Shown here piece by piece: positions 20,101 to 29,194 of a DNA stretch of 50,898 bases (its first letter is position 1; each line of letters begins with the position of its first letter). The position numbers were made by a program, and so were the translations under genes. Origin of the DNA: Thiorhodococcus drewsii AZ1 (GTDB lineage: Bacteria > Pseudomonadota > Gammaproteobacteria > Chromatiales > Chromatiaceae); assembly GCF_000224065.1 (NCBI RefSeq), contig NZ_AFWT01000033.1, forward strand, positions 1 through 50,898, given 5' to 3'. Below the pieces are notes generated by a model. It was given only the letters and a program-made list of their open reading frames with translations, made no database searches and was not told where the DNA came from.

Positions 20101-21946
20101 TCTCTGCATCGAAGCGCCCGGGCTCGCCGCTCTCGACCACCAGCACCGTCTGCGTGTCCTGCTGACTGGGCACCGGCAGCAGGACGCAGGCCTCGATCCC
20201 GGCCTCGAGCAGGTACGCGCTCCAGGGAGAGGTCCGAGGATCGCTACGCACCGCGTTGCAGACGAGGACCCGGCCCTCGTGTGCCGCCTGCAAGTCCTGC
20301 CCGAGCAGGCGCTGTACCTCACTCAGCGCGGGCTGCGTTGCGCAGCAGGGATCGCCCAGGTCCGGCTCGGTGAGCGCCACGAGCCGCCCCGACTCGGGCT
20401 CCAGCCGTCCCATCCAAACCTGCTGAAAATCGCCATCTTCGACGATCAGATGGCAGGCTTCCTGCCACACCTTGGACATGCTCGGGCTGCGCACGATCGC
20501 AGCATCGATCCGGGCGCGCAGTCGGTGCAGTCGGCTGAGGCGGGCGATGTGCCGCTCGGCGGCGCGCCGTTCGCCGATGTCGCGCACGATCTCCTGATAG
20601 AGCACCTCACCCTGATGCTCGAGCCGACGCACACTGCACTCGACCGGAAAGGGAGTGCCGTCACAGCGGCGGTGCAGGCCCTCGTAGACCAGGGATGGAT
20701 GCTGCACTAGCTGCTCCCAGCTGGGAGCAAGACGCTCGGTTTCCCCAGGTGCGCGCAGGTCCTCTAGACGCAGGTCAAGGAAGTCCTCGCGGCTGTAGCC
20801 GTAGAGCGCGAGCGCGCGCTCGTTCGCCTCCTGCACGCGCCCGCCGGCATCGAAGAGCAGGATGGCATCGTTGGCGTAGCGGGTGAGGAAATCGAAGCGC
20901 TCGGCGAGGCGCTGCTGCTGCAGGTCGCGCGCGAGGCGCTCGGCGCGCTGAGCCGCGTGCTGGCCGCGCCACCACTGCCACAGCAGGAGTCCGGCGGCGC
21001 TGAGCACGCCGCTCAGCATGAGAGCGCTGAGCCGCGTGACTTGTCGTAGCGTGGCATAGGCCTCGTGGCTATCGAGCTTGGTCACCATCAGCCAAGGAGT
21101 GCCTTCGAGCGGGGTCAAGACGGCCAAGACCGGCACGCCGCGGTAGTCGCTTCCCTCCACCACACCCTTTCGGCCCCGCAGCCCCTGTGCGGCCGGCAGC
21201 TCGGGAGCATCGAGCGGATGGGTGAGCTGTAGCGCCGTTCGCGCGCGATGGCGCAGCTCGTTGAGGAAGAGAACCCGTTCTCCTTCGCGGCGCACGAGCA
21301 GTGTCTCGCCGCTCGGGCTCGATGTGGGCCAGCGCTGGATCAGGGGGTAAAGAAAGTCTTGGGGGTCGATATGGGCATAGAGTACTGGCTGGGCGGCCGG
21401 CGTCGGTAGCGCGATCGCGGTGAAGAGTCCAAGCGCGATTGCGCCGTTCGGTTGCCGGTGGAAATCATCGAGCTGCACGCCCGGCGTTCGCGCGCGTTCG
21501 GTAAGGTGCCGGTCCTCCCCCGGCGGTTCTGCTTCTCCAACGCTGAGCAGGGGCTGCCCGCGCGTGTCCAAGAGCAACACAGACCGGAAGTGATGGCTCT
21601 CCCTTAGATGCTCCAGGCGTGCGCGTAGCGCCTGTTCTGACGTGCTTTGCTCGGATGCGTCCACACCGTTGAGCATCTTCTGCAAAATCGTATGAAAGGT
21701 CTGGCTGACGGCCAAAGCCTCCAATGCACCTCGGCGCTCACGTAACCAACCCTGAATCTCCTCGGCCTTGTAAGCGGCGATGAGCTCGAGCTGCTCGTGT
21801 GTATCGGCCCGAAGGTCCTGGCGCAGCACACCGTAGATGCCGCCAATGGTCAGAGTAATTCCCACCACGACGAGCAGTAAGACAATCAGTAGTCGACCAC
21901 CCTTTGGACGACGGGTGGATAAGACACGATTAGCGAGCGAGGGCAT
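17192..21946 (-). CDS. Membrane PAS/GAF sensor with GGDEF and EAL domains (c-di-GMP turnover)
   Basis: The protein has 1584 residues from ATG 21946, which has CCGGAG 8 nt upstream; an earlier ATG at 22084 adds 46 unconserved residues. Transmembrane helix 1 is at about 19-40, a roughly 265-residue periplasmic domain follows, and helix 2 is at about 306-326. Next come PAS, GAF and four more PAS domains, then GGDEF (residues 1234-1238, PGGDEF) and EAL (1361-1363 in GLEALVRW, with DDFGTGYSSL later). The RxxD inhibitory-site motif (RTVD) lies five residues before GGDEF. Both catalytic signatures are intact, so it could make and break c-di-GMP. The periplasmic domain and PAS stack would set the balance. 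Confidence 0.93.
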   Translation of the reverse strand: MPSLANRVLSTRRPKGGRLLIVLLLVVVGITLTIGGIYGVLRQDLRADTHEQLELIAAYKAEEIQGWLRERRGALEALAVSQTFHTILQKMLNGVDASEQSTSEQALRARLEHLRESHHFRSVLLLDTRGQPLLSVGEAEPPGEDRHLTERARTPGVQLDDFHRQPNGAIALGLFTAIALPTPAAQPVLYAHIDPQDFLYPLIQRWPTSSPSGETLLVRREGERVLFLNELRHRARTALQLTHPLDAPELPAAQGLRGRKGVVEGSDYRGVPVLAVLTPLEGTPWLMVTKLDSHEAYATLRQVTRLSALMLSGVLSAAGLLLWQWWRGQHAAQRAERLARDLQQQRLAERFDFLTRYANDAILLFDAGGRVQEANERALALYGYSREDFLDLRLEDLRAPGETERLAPSWEQLVQHPSLVYEGLHRRCDGTPFPVECSVRRLEHQGEVLYQEIVRDIGERRAAERHIARLSRLHRLRARIDAAIVRSPSMSKVWQEACHLIVEDGDFQQVWMGRLEPESGRLVALTEPDLGDPCCATQPALSEVQRLLGQDLQAAHEGRVLVCNAVRSDPRTSPWSAYLLEAGIEACVLLPVPSQQDTQTVLVVESGEPGRFDAESVALLEDLANDLGLALDNFATRHRAEQAEAALRRFELLARHSRDIILFLRRDDGQLLEANEAALQAYGYDREEFLSLTIHDLRVPQTQPMTLSEMAQADTHGLLFETLHRRRDGSTFFAEVSSQGALIGETETLISVIRDVSERKSAEQALRLSEARFAQAFSANPAALTLSRFADGLILDVNETWLTLFGFRREELIGHSSLSLSVWPSTQERARFMQELAREGSVRDREQTLLTRSGEPMIFLLSGDRLTIGDEDLVLLTWLDITARKHAEQALQESEQRYRTVGEAIPYGVWTTDPTGRCTYASQSFLEMVGMTLQEVQEFGWLHLLPPEDVEPTKTHWLRCIQSGEDFEQEHHFRDRDGAWRHVLAIGRPVHDGAAIESWVGINLDITARKDMEEALREAHDTREAILQGMTEGLVIATPEGMVLDMNPAAQRLHGFTHQGEALHALAEFPNIFEVCDLAGELQPPESWPLSRACRGEIFSHHELWVRRHDTGQSFIGSYGGTPVRDVTGRLRLGIVTIHDITEQKRAEERIRQLAFYDPLTGLPNRRLLEERLATALTRAKRQQECLAVIVLDLDFFKQINDSLGHAAGDALLVEVARRMSACVRTVDTVARPGGDEFMLILPETGTEGTAHLAAKLIARLNAPLHLEGQELSISCSLGISLFPDHGTEASTLISCADTAMYRAKQSGRNRYQFFTEDMQREARRAITLEQQLRAVLAGEGLCLHYQPQVTLASGRAIGLEALVRWAHPTHGLLGADAFVPLAERNGLIEDLGAWVLRAVGAQLSAWSRARLPLLPVAVNLSAQQFRHSERRRALIAQLNTLLADGTLDPSLIELEITENSLLEETDETLETLQALRTLGVRLTLDDFGTGYSSLHYLNAFPVCCLKIDQSFVRAAPEQPRQAAIVQTILALGRHLDFSVIAEGVETAAQLTQLRRLGCEQAQGYYFSRPLPAREVEEWLRRAV

Positions 21947-22131
21947 CTGCGGCTCCGGGTGAGGACAGCCTAACCTGAGGGCGGTCGCGTGGTTTGCTCC
22001 ATGTCGAGCACGCAAAGTCATCTCAAGCCATAATAGTAGTTGTCTTTTCGCGCTGCAGATTGATCGACATGGCATAACGTACACAGATTAGAGGCTTATA
22101 TGCCCGCCCTTCATCGTGCGGTCCCGGCCCC

Positions 22132-22503
22132 TCAACGCCGCCTCCACTCCCACGGCGCCACCGATTTGGGGTCGCTCCAAAGACCGCGCCTTTGTCCACG
22201 GGCGTCGCGCTCGGCGGCCTCCTAGAGGCGCCGGTCCATGTCTGATTGCTCGTTCGCGTACTTGCGATACCACCAGCACATGCCGTCCTCGACCAACCCG
22301 AGGTTCACGTCCTGGTCACCGTCGATGATCCGCACAACCTGTCCTGTCAGCGTGCCGGACGCCCAATTCGGGGCGGACGGAATGATCAACAACAGCAAAG
22401 CGATGGCGACGCGCGCCCTTGTTGCCTTTTCAGCATGACACCACCTCGCGGTCTTACCTGACTGGACATCGGGAAGCACGAGACCAGGCAGGCGCTTGCT
22501 CAC
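22132..22503 (-). pseudogene. Thermonuclease-family (SNase) gene, broken
   Basis: The minus strand encodes a hydrophobic signal peptide (VAIALLLLIIPSAPNWASG), then GTLTGQVVRIIDGD, the first strand of a staphylococcal-nuclease-like domain. It jumps directly to QDVNLGLVEDGMCWWYRKYA, which belongs near the domain's C-terminal half. About 70 residues, including the catalytic Arg/Glu region, are therefore deleted in frame. After MDRRL an in-frame TAG interrupts the gene where relatives have tyrosine. Beyond it the frame still reads EAAERDARGQRRGLWSDP and APWEWRRR to a natural stop at 22132. There are two independent lesions, so it is a clear pseudogene. Confidence 0.82.
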
Positions 22504-22590
22504 CTAGGCGGCCCTCCTCCGGCCAACGGTTACGGATCATCGGCTCCACTGCGTCCATCTTGGCATCTGGCCGCTCGCACATCACAGAGG

Positions 22591-22869
22591 CTATCGAGTG
22601 TTCAGCACGTTTCGGCCATGTCGGTAGGCTTCGGCGAGTGACGCTGCCTGAGCTTTCACACAGCCAACGCGCAGCAGGATAGCCTCCAGCGTCGTGTCGC
22701 TCAGACGCACGCGCCGAGCATGACAGTGCCGCACAAAGCGATAGAAGCGCCTGGCGTCGTTGGGATGCGACATGCTTCCGTCAGCGACACTGAGAAAGCT
22801 CGCCAGCAGTTGCGCTGCTTTCGGGGGAAGCTCGGGGAGAGCGTCTCGCGAGACCATCATCTTCCACAT
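22591..22869 (-). CDS. Hypothetical small helical protein
   Basis: This 92-residue cytoplasmic protein is not recognised. It is mainly helical and basic, with ELPPKAAQLLASFLSVADG, DARRFYRFVRHCHARRVRLS and ILLRVGCVKAQAASLAEAYR. Codon use resembles the neighbouring real genes. GAGGG lies about 10 nt before the ATG; two further ATGs at codons 4 and 5 could be the true start. It is divergent from the restriction-modification gene (300 bp apart), and its role is unknown. Confidence 0.5.
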   Translation of the reverse strand: MWKMMVSRDALPELPPKAAQLLASFLSVADGSMSHPNDARRFYRFVRHCHARRVRLSDTTLEAILLRVGCVKAQAASLAEAYRHGRNVLNTR

Positions 22870-23169
22870 GGGTTTGTACCCTCAAGGTTTTCGGTTTCTT
22901 CATACGCGCTCAATTTCTCAGCCGTCTCGTGGCTGGTCCGCTAATCACGTTTGTCGAAAACCTCAGCTTGCCCGCAAGACCACGCTGGCGTCAGTTAATC
23001 CAGGTTATGGTTTTCTCGGCTCCCCCTTGACGCGCGCAAGACACTCGGGGTTGCTCGTTGGCGAGCAGCGGTCTCTCTTAGTGGAATGCGCGGCGTTCAT
23101 GACAGAATCACGGCGTCACTCGGCACTTCCGGGTGCCGAGTCAAATCACGCACAGGAGCGCCGCAAGGA

Positions 23170-26100
23170 ATGGCCGCCACGAATCACTGCAAGCCACTTT
23201 TCAACCGACACCTGTTGGAAGAGGCGCGCCGCGCCTTTGTCCCGGCGCTCGACGAGGAGCAGCGGCGCATCGCCGCGAGCTGGGCGGCGAGTGCCGCCAA
23301 CGGGTCGCTGCTGGGTCAGAAGGAGAAGCCCCTCCAGGGCCAGTTTCTCAGCCAGGTCCTCGATCGCTTGCTTGGCTACCACCAGATCGTCGGCAGCGAC
23401 GGCATCCATCACATGGAGCCCGAGACCAGCTCCAAAGCGGTCAAGGGCTATCGTCCGCCGGACGCGCGGCTCGGCTGGTATGGCCAGGACATCGACCGCA
23501 CGCGCGCTGTGCTCGAGCTCAAAGCTCCTGGAGCGAACCTCGATGCCAAGCAGGGCGCCGCCTATGGGCGCCTGACGCCGGTCGAGCAAGCCTTCGGCTA
23601 CGCCGCCAAGGTGGACGGGTGCCGCTGGGTATTGGTGAGCAACTTCATCGAGCTGCGGCTCTACCGCACCGATCGGGGGCAGGGCTACTGTCGGCGCTTC
23701 GCGCTCGCCGATCTGGCCGACGCCGAGCACCTGCGCACCTTCCTCTTTCTACTCACGCGCGAGAGCCTCTTCGGGACCACGCTGGACACCGACAGCCCGG
23801 TTGAGCGCCTTGCCACCCACACCTATGCCGAAGAGGACCGCATCAGCAAGGCGTTCTACGTCTTCTACCGTGACCTGCGCGCGAACCTCTTCGACCACCT
23901 GCGCCGCGACAATCCGGCCCCGGCCGGACAAGCCGCCGAGGCGCACGGTGTCCGCCTGCTCGAGCTGACGCAGAAGATCCTCGACCGCTGCCTGTTCATC
24001 TGCTTCTGCGAGGACACCGGACTCTTGCCGCCTAAGATCCTCACGCAGGCCCTGACCGCCAAGAGTGAGGGATTCGTTCAGGTCTCACGCTGGCAACAGC
24101 TCTGCGGCCTGTTCCGCGCCGTCGACCTGGGGCATCCGCCCATGAAGATCAACGGCTACAACGGCGGACTGTTTGCGGCGGATGCTGACCTCGAGGCGCT
24201 GCAAGTCAGCGATATCTGCCTCGATGGCATCGAGAAGCTGGCCGGCTACGACTTCGAGACCGACCTCAATGTCAACATCCTCGGCCATATCTTCGAGCAG
24301 TCGATCAGCGACCTCGAGGCCCTCCGTGCCGAAATCCACGGCACGACTGCGGACAAGCAGCGCTCGCGCCGCAAGCGCGACGGCATCTTCTACACCCCGG
24401 AGTTGATCACGCGCTTCATGGTGTCGCGCACCATCGGCGGCTGGCTCACCGAGCGCCTGGCCGAGATCGAGGCCCGCCACCGCACCGGCAAGCCCGGTCC
24501 CATGTCGAACGAGACCCGCCTCAAGGTGTGGGTCGACTACCTCGACGTGCTCGGTCGCATCAAGGTGCTCGACCTCGCCTGCGGCTCGGGCGCCTTCCTG
24601 GTCGCGGCCTTCGACGAGCTGCTCGCCCGCTACGAGCAGGCCAATCGCGCGATCGCCGAGCTTCAGGGCACCCCCATGCAGCTCGGGCTGTTCGACCTCG
24701 ATCGCCAGATCCTTCAGGAGAACCTCTTCGGCGTCGACCTCAATCCCGAGTCGGTCGAGATCACCAAGCTGAGTCTCTGGCTCAAGACTGCACGGCGGGA
24801 CAAGCCGCTCAACAACCTCGACGCCAACATCCGTTGCGGAAATTCGCTCATCGAGCCGCCGGCTTCGGGCGCGTCCTCGAACCTCGCGGAGGCCTTCGCG
24901 AGCTTGCTGGACGTGCATCGCGCCTTCGATTGGCGCAGTGTCTTTCCCCAGGTCTTCGCGCAAGGCGGCTTCGATATCGCCATCGGCAACCCGCCCTACG
25001 TCCGGCAAGAAGTGCTTGGCCCTATCAAGCCCTACCTGGCCCAGCGCTACGCCAGCTATCACGGTGTTGCCGACCTCTACGTCTACTTCTACGAGCGCGG
25101 CCTGGAGCTGCTCGCGCCGCAGGGCAAGCTCAGCTTCATTGTCACCAACAAGTGGCTGCGTGCCGGCTACGGCGAACCGCTTCGCCGGCACTTCGCCGAG
25201 CGGGCGCAGCTCGAAGAGATCCTCGACTTCGGCCATGCGCCCATCTTCGAGGACGCCGATACCTTCCCCTGCATCATCGTCGCGCACCGCAAGCCCCTGG
25301 AGCCCGCGCCGGAGCCTGCGACGGTCCAGGTCTGCCCGGTCCCGCGTGACCGCTCCACCGAGCTGTCCCTGGACACCTACGTGCATGAGCATGGCTACCC
25401 CGTCCCCTGGAGCCGCTACGACGCCGAGCCTTGGAGCCTGGAGCCGCCCGAGGTGGACGGCCTGATGGGAAAACTCCGCGAACGCGGTGTTCCGCTCAGC
25501 GAAATCCTTGGCGCCAAGCCCATGTACGGGATCAAGACTGGCCTCAACGAGGCTTTCTTGATCGACGATGCTGCGCGCGCTGAGCTGATCCGCCAGGACC
25601 CAGGCTGTGCCGACATCATCAAGCCCTACCTGCGCGGCCAGGACATCAAGCGCTGGACGTCGGACTGGCAAGGGCTCTGGATGATCGTCCTGAAGTCGAG
25701 TCAGACCTTTGCCTGGCCTTGGCACGATGCAGGGGAAAACGCCGAGGCGGTTTTCGCCCAGACCTATCCGAGCCTACATGCGCACATGAAGACCTTCGAG
25801 GAGCGTCTCCGCCGACGCCAGGACAAGGGGCGATATTGGTGGGAATTGCGATCGTGCGACTACTACGAGGCGTTCGATCAGCCAAAGATCGTTTACCAGG
25901 TGATCCAGTTTCACCCGCAGTTTGCTCTCGATCTAACTGGCCTGTTTGGAAACGACAAGACATTCCTGCTGCCGACCTCAGATCATTACCTGCTTGCCGT
26001 CCTCAACGCTCCGCTCTTGTGGTGGCACAACTGGCGTTATTTGCCTCACATGAAGGATGAGGCCCTGAACCCGGCCGGATTCCGCATGGAAACACTCCCG

Positions 26101-26523
26101 ATCGCCGAGCCGAGTCCCGAGATCCGCCGGGAGGTAGAGGAAGGCGCGAGCGCCGCGATCGAGCTGACGCGCGCTTCTCAGCACGCATCACGCGAGCTGC
26201 TCACCTGGCTGCGCGTGGAGCTCGACGTGGAAAAGCCAGGGCAGCGTCTCGAGTCCTTCGCCGAACTGACCGCCGACGAGTTCGCGGCCGAGGTTCGCAA
26301 ACGCCGCCCGAAAGGGGCACCCCGCTTGACGCCAAAGATCGTCACCGAGCTGGCCGACACCCACCGGCAGTACGCGACGGCGGAGACGGCACGGGCGGCG
26401 CAGCGGCGCGCCATCGAGCGTCGTCTGTCGGATCTGGTCATCCAGGCGTACCGGCTCACCGACGACGAGATCGATCTGCTCTGGCGAACGGCTCCACCGC
26501 GCATGCCGCTGTCAGGCGGCTGA
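23170..26523 (+). CDS. Type IIG (Eco57I-like) restriction-modification enzyme
   Basis: This 1117-residue fusion has three parts. The N-terminal nuclease is of PD-(D/E)XK type (Asp107/109, Glu116 and Lys118 in VLELKAPG). A helical linker follows, then an N6-adenine methyltransferase with SAM motif LDLACGSGAFL (Asp468) and catalytic NPPY (Asn607-Tyr610). The C-terminal segment (about 690-1000) with TaqI-type specificity features supplies target recognition. It would cleave unmodified DNA and methylate the host copy from one polypeptide, so no partner gene is required. The start at 23170 was chosen because AGGAG lies 12 nt upstream and the family similarity begins there; an upstream in-frame start at 23086 is unlikely. 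Codon use is uniform and no lesion is visible, so it looks functional. Confidence 0.9.
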   Translation: MAATNHCKPLFNRHLLEEARRAFVPALDEEQRRIAASWAASAANGSLLGQKEKPLQGQFLSQVLDRLLGYHQIVGSDGIHHMEPETSSKAVKGYRPPDARLGWYGQDIDRTRAVLELKAPGANLDAKQGAAYGRLTPVEQAFGYAAKVDGCRWVLVSNFIELRLYRTDRGQGYCRRFALADLADAEHLRTFLFLLTRESLFGTTLDTDSPVERLATHTYAEEDRISKAFYVFYRDLRANLFDHLRRDNPAPAGQAAEAHGVRLLELTQKILDRCLFICFCEDTGLLPPKILTQALTAKSEGFVQVSRWQQLCGLFRAVDLGHPPMKINGYNGGLFAADADLEALQVSDICLDGIEKLAGYDFETDLNVNILGHIFEQSISDLEALRAEIHGTTADKQRSRRKRDGIFYTPELITRFMVSRTIGGWLTERLAEIEARHRTGKPGPMSNETRLKVWVDYLDVLGRIKVLDLACGSGAFLVAAFDELLARYEQANRAIAELQGTPMQLGLFDLDRQILQENLFGVDLNPESVEITKLSLWLKTARRDKPLNNLDANIRCGNSLIEPPASGASSNLAEAFASLLDVHRAFDWRSVFPQVFAQGGFDIAIGNPPYVRQEVLGPIKPYLAQRYASYHGVADLYVYFYERGLELLAPQGKLSFIVTNKWLRAGYGEPLRRHFAERAQLEEILDFGHAPIFEDADTFPCIIVAHRKPLEPAPEPATVQVCPVPRDRSTELSLDTYVHEHGYPVPWSRYDAEPWSLEPPEVDGLMGKLRERGVPLSEILGAKPMYGIKTGLNEAFLIDDAARAELIRQDPGCADIIKPYLRGQDIKRWTSDWQGLWMIVLKSSQTFAWPWHDAGENAEAVFAQTYPSLHAHMKTFEERLRRRQDKGRYWWELRSCDYYEAFDQPKIVYQVIQFHPQFALDLTGLFGNDKTFLLPTSDHYLLAVLNAPLLWWHNWRYLPHMKDEALNPAGFRMETLPIAEPSPEIRREVEEGASAAIELTRASQHASRELLTWLRVELDVEKPGQRLESFAELTADEFAAEVRKRRPKGAPRLTPKIVTELADTHRQYATAETARAAQRRAIERRLSDLVIQAYRLTDDEIDLLWRTAPPRMPLSGG

Positions 26524-26716
26524 GTGTTCGAGCCCGTTGGTCAGGTCCTGGTTGGCAGGACGCGTGGCACTCGGTCCCCTCTGCGCTACGCTGGGCGCAG
26601 GCTGGATCGAAGCCTGCTGCCCACCTTGGCAAACCCGGACGGGACGATCTTCACCACACGTCTTACCGAGCATTTGAGCGTCCGTTCCTGAGACGACGAT
26701 CGGCAGTGGGCACCGC

Positions 26717-27286
26717 GTGTCAGGCACGGGAATCGGAGGCTTCGTCTCCACGGACGATTTGCAGCGCCTCAAGCAACGCGCCCGGCACATCAAGCGCGAG
26801 CAGGGCATTCCCCATCACGAGGCCATCGAAGCCGTCGCGCGCTCTGTCCATTTTGACAACTGGCAGCAGGTTGTCGTCGCCCATGAGGCCATGCTTCCGA
26901 CCGAAACTGCGGCACGCGAAGGCGTCGTGTTCGCGATGGATTTCAAGGACGCAGAAGTTTGCCAAGGCAGGCCGATCGAGCTTCCTGACGGCCGCTATGT
27001 CGAAGACGAGCTGCTTGGGCTGTTCTTCGAGGAGTGCGTGTATCAGCTCGCGCGCGATGAGTCCGATGAGGAAGACGGCAGGCCGGGGCATGAGCACTTC
27101 AGCGAGGAGGAGCTGCGGGAATTCGTCGAGGAAGCGCTTTTTGAGCTGGTCTTCTATCGCTACGAGGGAGATCGCCTGCCGACCTCAGCGGATGAGATCG
27201 CCCAGCAGGTGGCCGGGGAGTGCTTCTTCGGTCCACAGTACATTTGGATCGCGGGGCAGCTACAGGATCGATTTAGCTCGCCCTGA
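26717..27286 (+). CDS. Hypothetical acidic protein with DUF5623-like N-terminus
   Basis: The 189-residue protein has an N-terminal segment DDLQRLKQRARHIKREQGIP followed by HHEAIEAVARSVHFDNWQQV. This resembles the short helical module (LK..AK.L....I.H..ALE..A...GF..W) found in DUF5623 and related small proteins. The rest is very acidic (DESDEEDGRPGHEHFSEEEL) and then helical. The only plausible start in frame is GTG at 26717, because no ATG precedes the conserved part, and no good ribosome binding site is seen. Function is unknown. It follows the restriction-modification gene by 193 bp on the same strand. Confidence 0.6.
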   Translation: MSGTGIGGFVSTDDLQRLKQRARHIKREQGIPHHEAIEAVARSVHFDNWQQVVVAHEAMLPTETAAREGVVFAMDFKDAEVCQGRPIELPDGRYVEDELLGLFFEECVYQLARDESDEEDGRPGHEHFSEEELREFVEEALFELVFYRYEGDRLPTSADEIAQQVAGECFFGPQYIWIAGQLQDRFSSP

Positions 27287-28072
27287 GTGCTCACGCTGTT
27301 TCTGACGGCGTTCACAACTGGATGTTGTGTCTGTTAGTACAGCAATTCGCTATATCTCGTGCTCTTGGACCTTGAAGGTGCTTAAGGTCCCGACTAAATT
27401 TCAGGGTCAAGGGCACTCCGGTCCTGCCTGCCGCGGAGGCAAAGTCCAGGAGTATGAGGGTTTGACTGAGCAGTTTTCCGAAATGCCGACTCAGTCTGCA
27501 AAGGTTCACGCGGCGAGCATTGCAGCAGGCTCCCTGATGTGGATGGGAGCAATCGGTCAACTTCGTATGGAGAACTTCTCATGCAACCGATTCTCTTCTC
27601 GATCGCACAGATCGACGCCTTCCGAGATGTGGCTTACCGTATCCGGGGTAGACCCAACAGTCGTGTCACCAGCCGCCACTTCCGCGTAGACCCAGCGTCT
27701 GCGACCAGCTGAGGTCTGCTAACCTCCTTGGTTCGAAGCGTTGGTCACCTTGCTGACGCGACCGTCTCTTCGACGCGGGAAGGAGTCAGTCGAGCCTGTG
27801 GAGGGAGCGACAAGTCACGACCCGAAGCGGTCACCCGAGCTTTCATCCCGAATGTCCGGTTTGCCTCCCTGAACCGCCGGTCGGCAATCTCGAGGACGTG
27901 ACGCCTCGATCCGGATAGTGGAAAGCCCCTGCACTCTCCATTTCATGGATGGGGATCCTGGGGTCATTGCCGTTTCAGAATCTTGCGATGCGTCCGCCTG
28001 GTGGTGCGAAGCAGCCGCTTGCGTCAACTGATGGCGGCTTTGCAGGGTCCGGCCGATGCCCTCTCTCATCCT
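27287..28072. other. Long intergenic region with decayed fragments
   Basis: No intact gene is found in 786 bp. A 43-codon frame at 27581-27712 (MQPILFSIAQIDAFRDVAYR) has GGAG upstream and faintly resembles the first strand of PhzF-type epimerases (VDAF..R.F.GNPA), but it is frame-broken after that. Near 27815-27840 there is a short GACCGCTTCGGGTCGTGAC-like stretch (minus strand) of the kind scattered in proteobacterial intergenic DNA. The remainder carries multiple stops in all frames. Confidence 0.4.
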
Positions 28073-29194
28073 TCAATTGAGCTGTTTCAGAGTCTTCTTG
28101 TTGGTGCTTTCAGCCTTCGAAACCAACTGAGACAAGGTGATTTCAAATCCCAAGCCAGCAAGAAAACTGACGACGACGGCTGAGAGGTGTTGGAAGCGCA
28201 AGGCGTTTGTAATAGGCGTGCCAAGGCTGATCAGTGAGTTATCCCCGACCATGAGCGGAAGCAGGTACAGCAGGCCCAGGAAGAATCCCCCAAAAAGCCC
28301 CAGTAAGAGCGGGGTCCAGCGCGCGTATTGCGGCGCGCTTGGCGTCAGCATTCTCGCGGCAGCACCCAGGGCACCGGCGAGCGAGAGACTCCCCAGGAGG
28401 AGGGTAACATTGGTTTTGTCGACAAGGCCGTGGGCGAATGAGGCAACGATCAGGCCGAACATCCCAAGGAAGAGCAGCAAGGCCACTGTGATGTCTGTCA
28501 GGCGGCGTCGGTCGGCGACCTTTGCCGTTTCCAACTGCGCCAATCGCTGCTGCAGCTCAATTCGCTTCGTCTCTTCAGCGCGCTCGCGCGCCTGAAATTG
28601 CTCGTGTTGTCTGGTGAGCGAGGAGACGCATTCGGTGGCTGACGCTGGTCGCCAGCCCACCATCGCATCCAGATCGGTCTCGGCCATGCACTCCGGCCGA
28701 AGCTTTATGTAACGCCAGAGCTTGCAGGCAGCGCCGCCAAACGACTCGAGCGCCAAGATCGGCAAGTGCCGAGACAAGATGAGATGGCCAGCGATCAAGG
28801 TCGACGACGCCCCGCCCAGAATCAGCGCGGCGTCGACCTCAAGTAGGGACCGATAGAAGGAGACTTCCCAGTCGTCGGACGGGTCGATCACATCACGGAA
28901 GACGTCGGGGGTCTGGGTCCGCTCGGCGAATCGACAGGTCGATCCCTGCGGGTAGTAGCACAGCACTGAGCCCGTTTCGGCGGCACCACTGGCGACGTAG
29001 CCTCGCACCACGTCTGCTTCGATAAAGTCGGGTCTCTCGGAATAGACGGCTAGCCGCCAGCCGCCTTTGGCCAGTGCCTCTCCCAAGGCTTTGCAAGCCC
29101 AACGGGCCTCCGCTTCCTTGTCACCCGTGATCTCTTTGCGTGCGCTGCCGATGATCGCGACGATGGGGCGATTTGCTATCGACGATAGTGCCAT
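28073..29194 (-). CDS. SLOG-domain protein with coiled coil and four membrane helices
   Basis: The protein has 373 residues from the ATG at 29194 (AGGAG 12 nt upstream). The N-terminal half is a Rossmann-like SLOG/LOG-type domain: VAIIGSARKEITG first loop, ALGEALAKGGWRLAVYSERP second strand, and LILGGASSTLIAGHLIL, matching the GGxxxT nucleotide-binding turn. A charged coiled coil (about 195-235) leads to four predicted transmembrane helices (about 240-365). SLOG domains bind nucleotide-derived signals, and SLOG-membrane fusions are predicted membrane-disrupting effectors in anti-phage conflict systems. It is divergent from, and 129 bp away from, the first hypervariable STAND gene, suggesting a shared module. 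The effector role is an inference. Confidence 0.7.
   Translation of the reverse strand: MALSSIANRPIVAIIGSARKEITGDKEAEARWACKALGEALAKGGWRLAVYSERPDFIEADVVRGYVASGAAETGSVLCYYPQGSTCRFAERTQTPDVFRDVIDPSDDWEVSFYRSLLEVDAALILGGASSTLIAGHLILSRHLPILALESFGGAACKLWRYIKLRPECMAETDLDAMVGWRPASATECVSSLTRQHEQFQARERAEETKRIELQQRLAQLETAKVADRRRLTDITVALLLFLGMFGLIVASFAHGLVDKTNVTLLLGSLSLAGALGAAARMLTPSAPQYARWTPLLLGLFGGFFLGLLYLLPLMVGDNSLISLGTPITNALRFQHLSAVVVSFLAGLGFEITLSQLVSKAESTNKKTLKQLN

Noticed and set aside
24085-25725. Long minus-strand open frame (about 546 codons) inside the restriction-modification gene
   Set aside because: It is wholly antisense to a gene with clear catalytic motifs, has no recognisable domain, and long antisense frames are common in GC-rich DNA.
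27581-27712. PhzF-like gene start
   Set aside because: Only about 20 residues show any likeness and the frame then fails; too weak to call a pseudogene.
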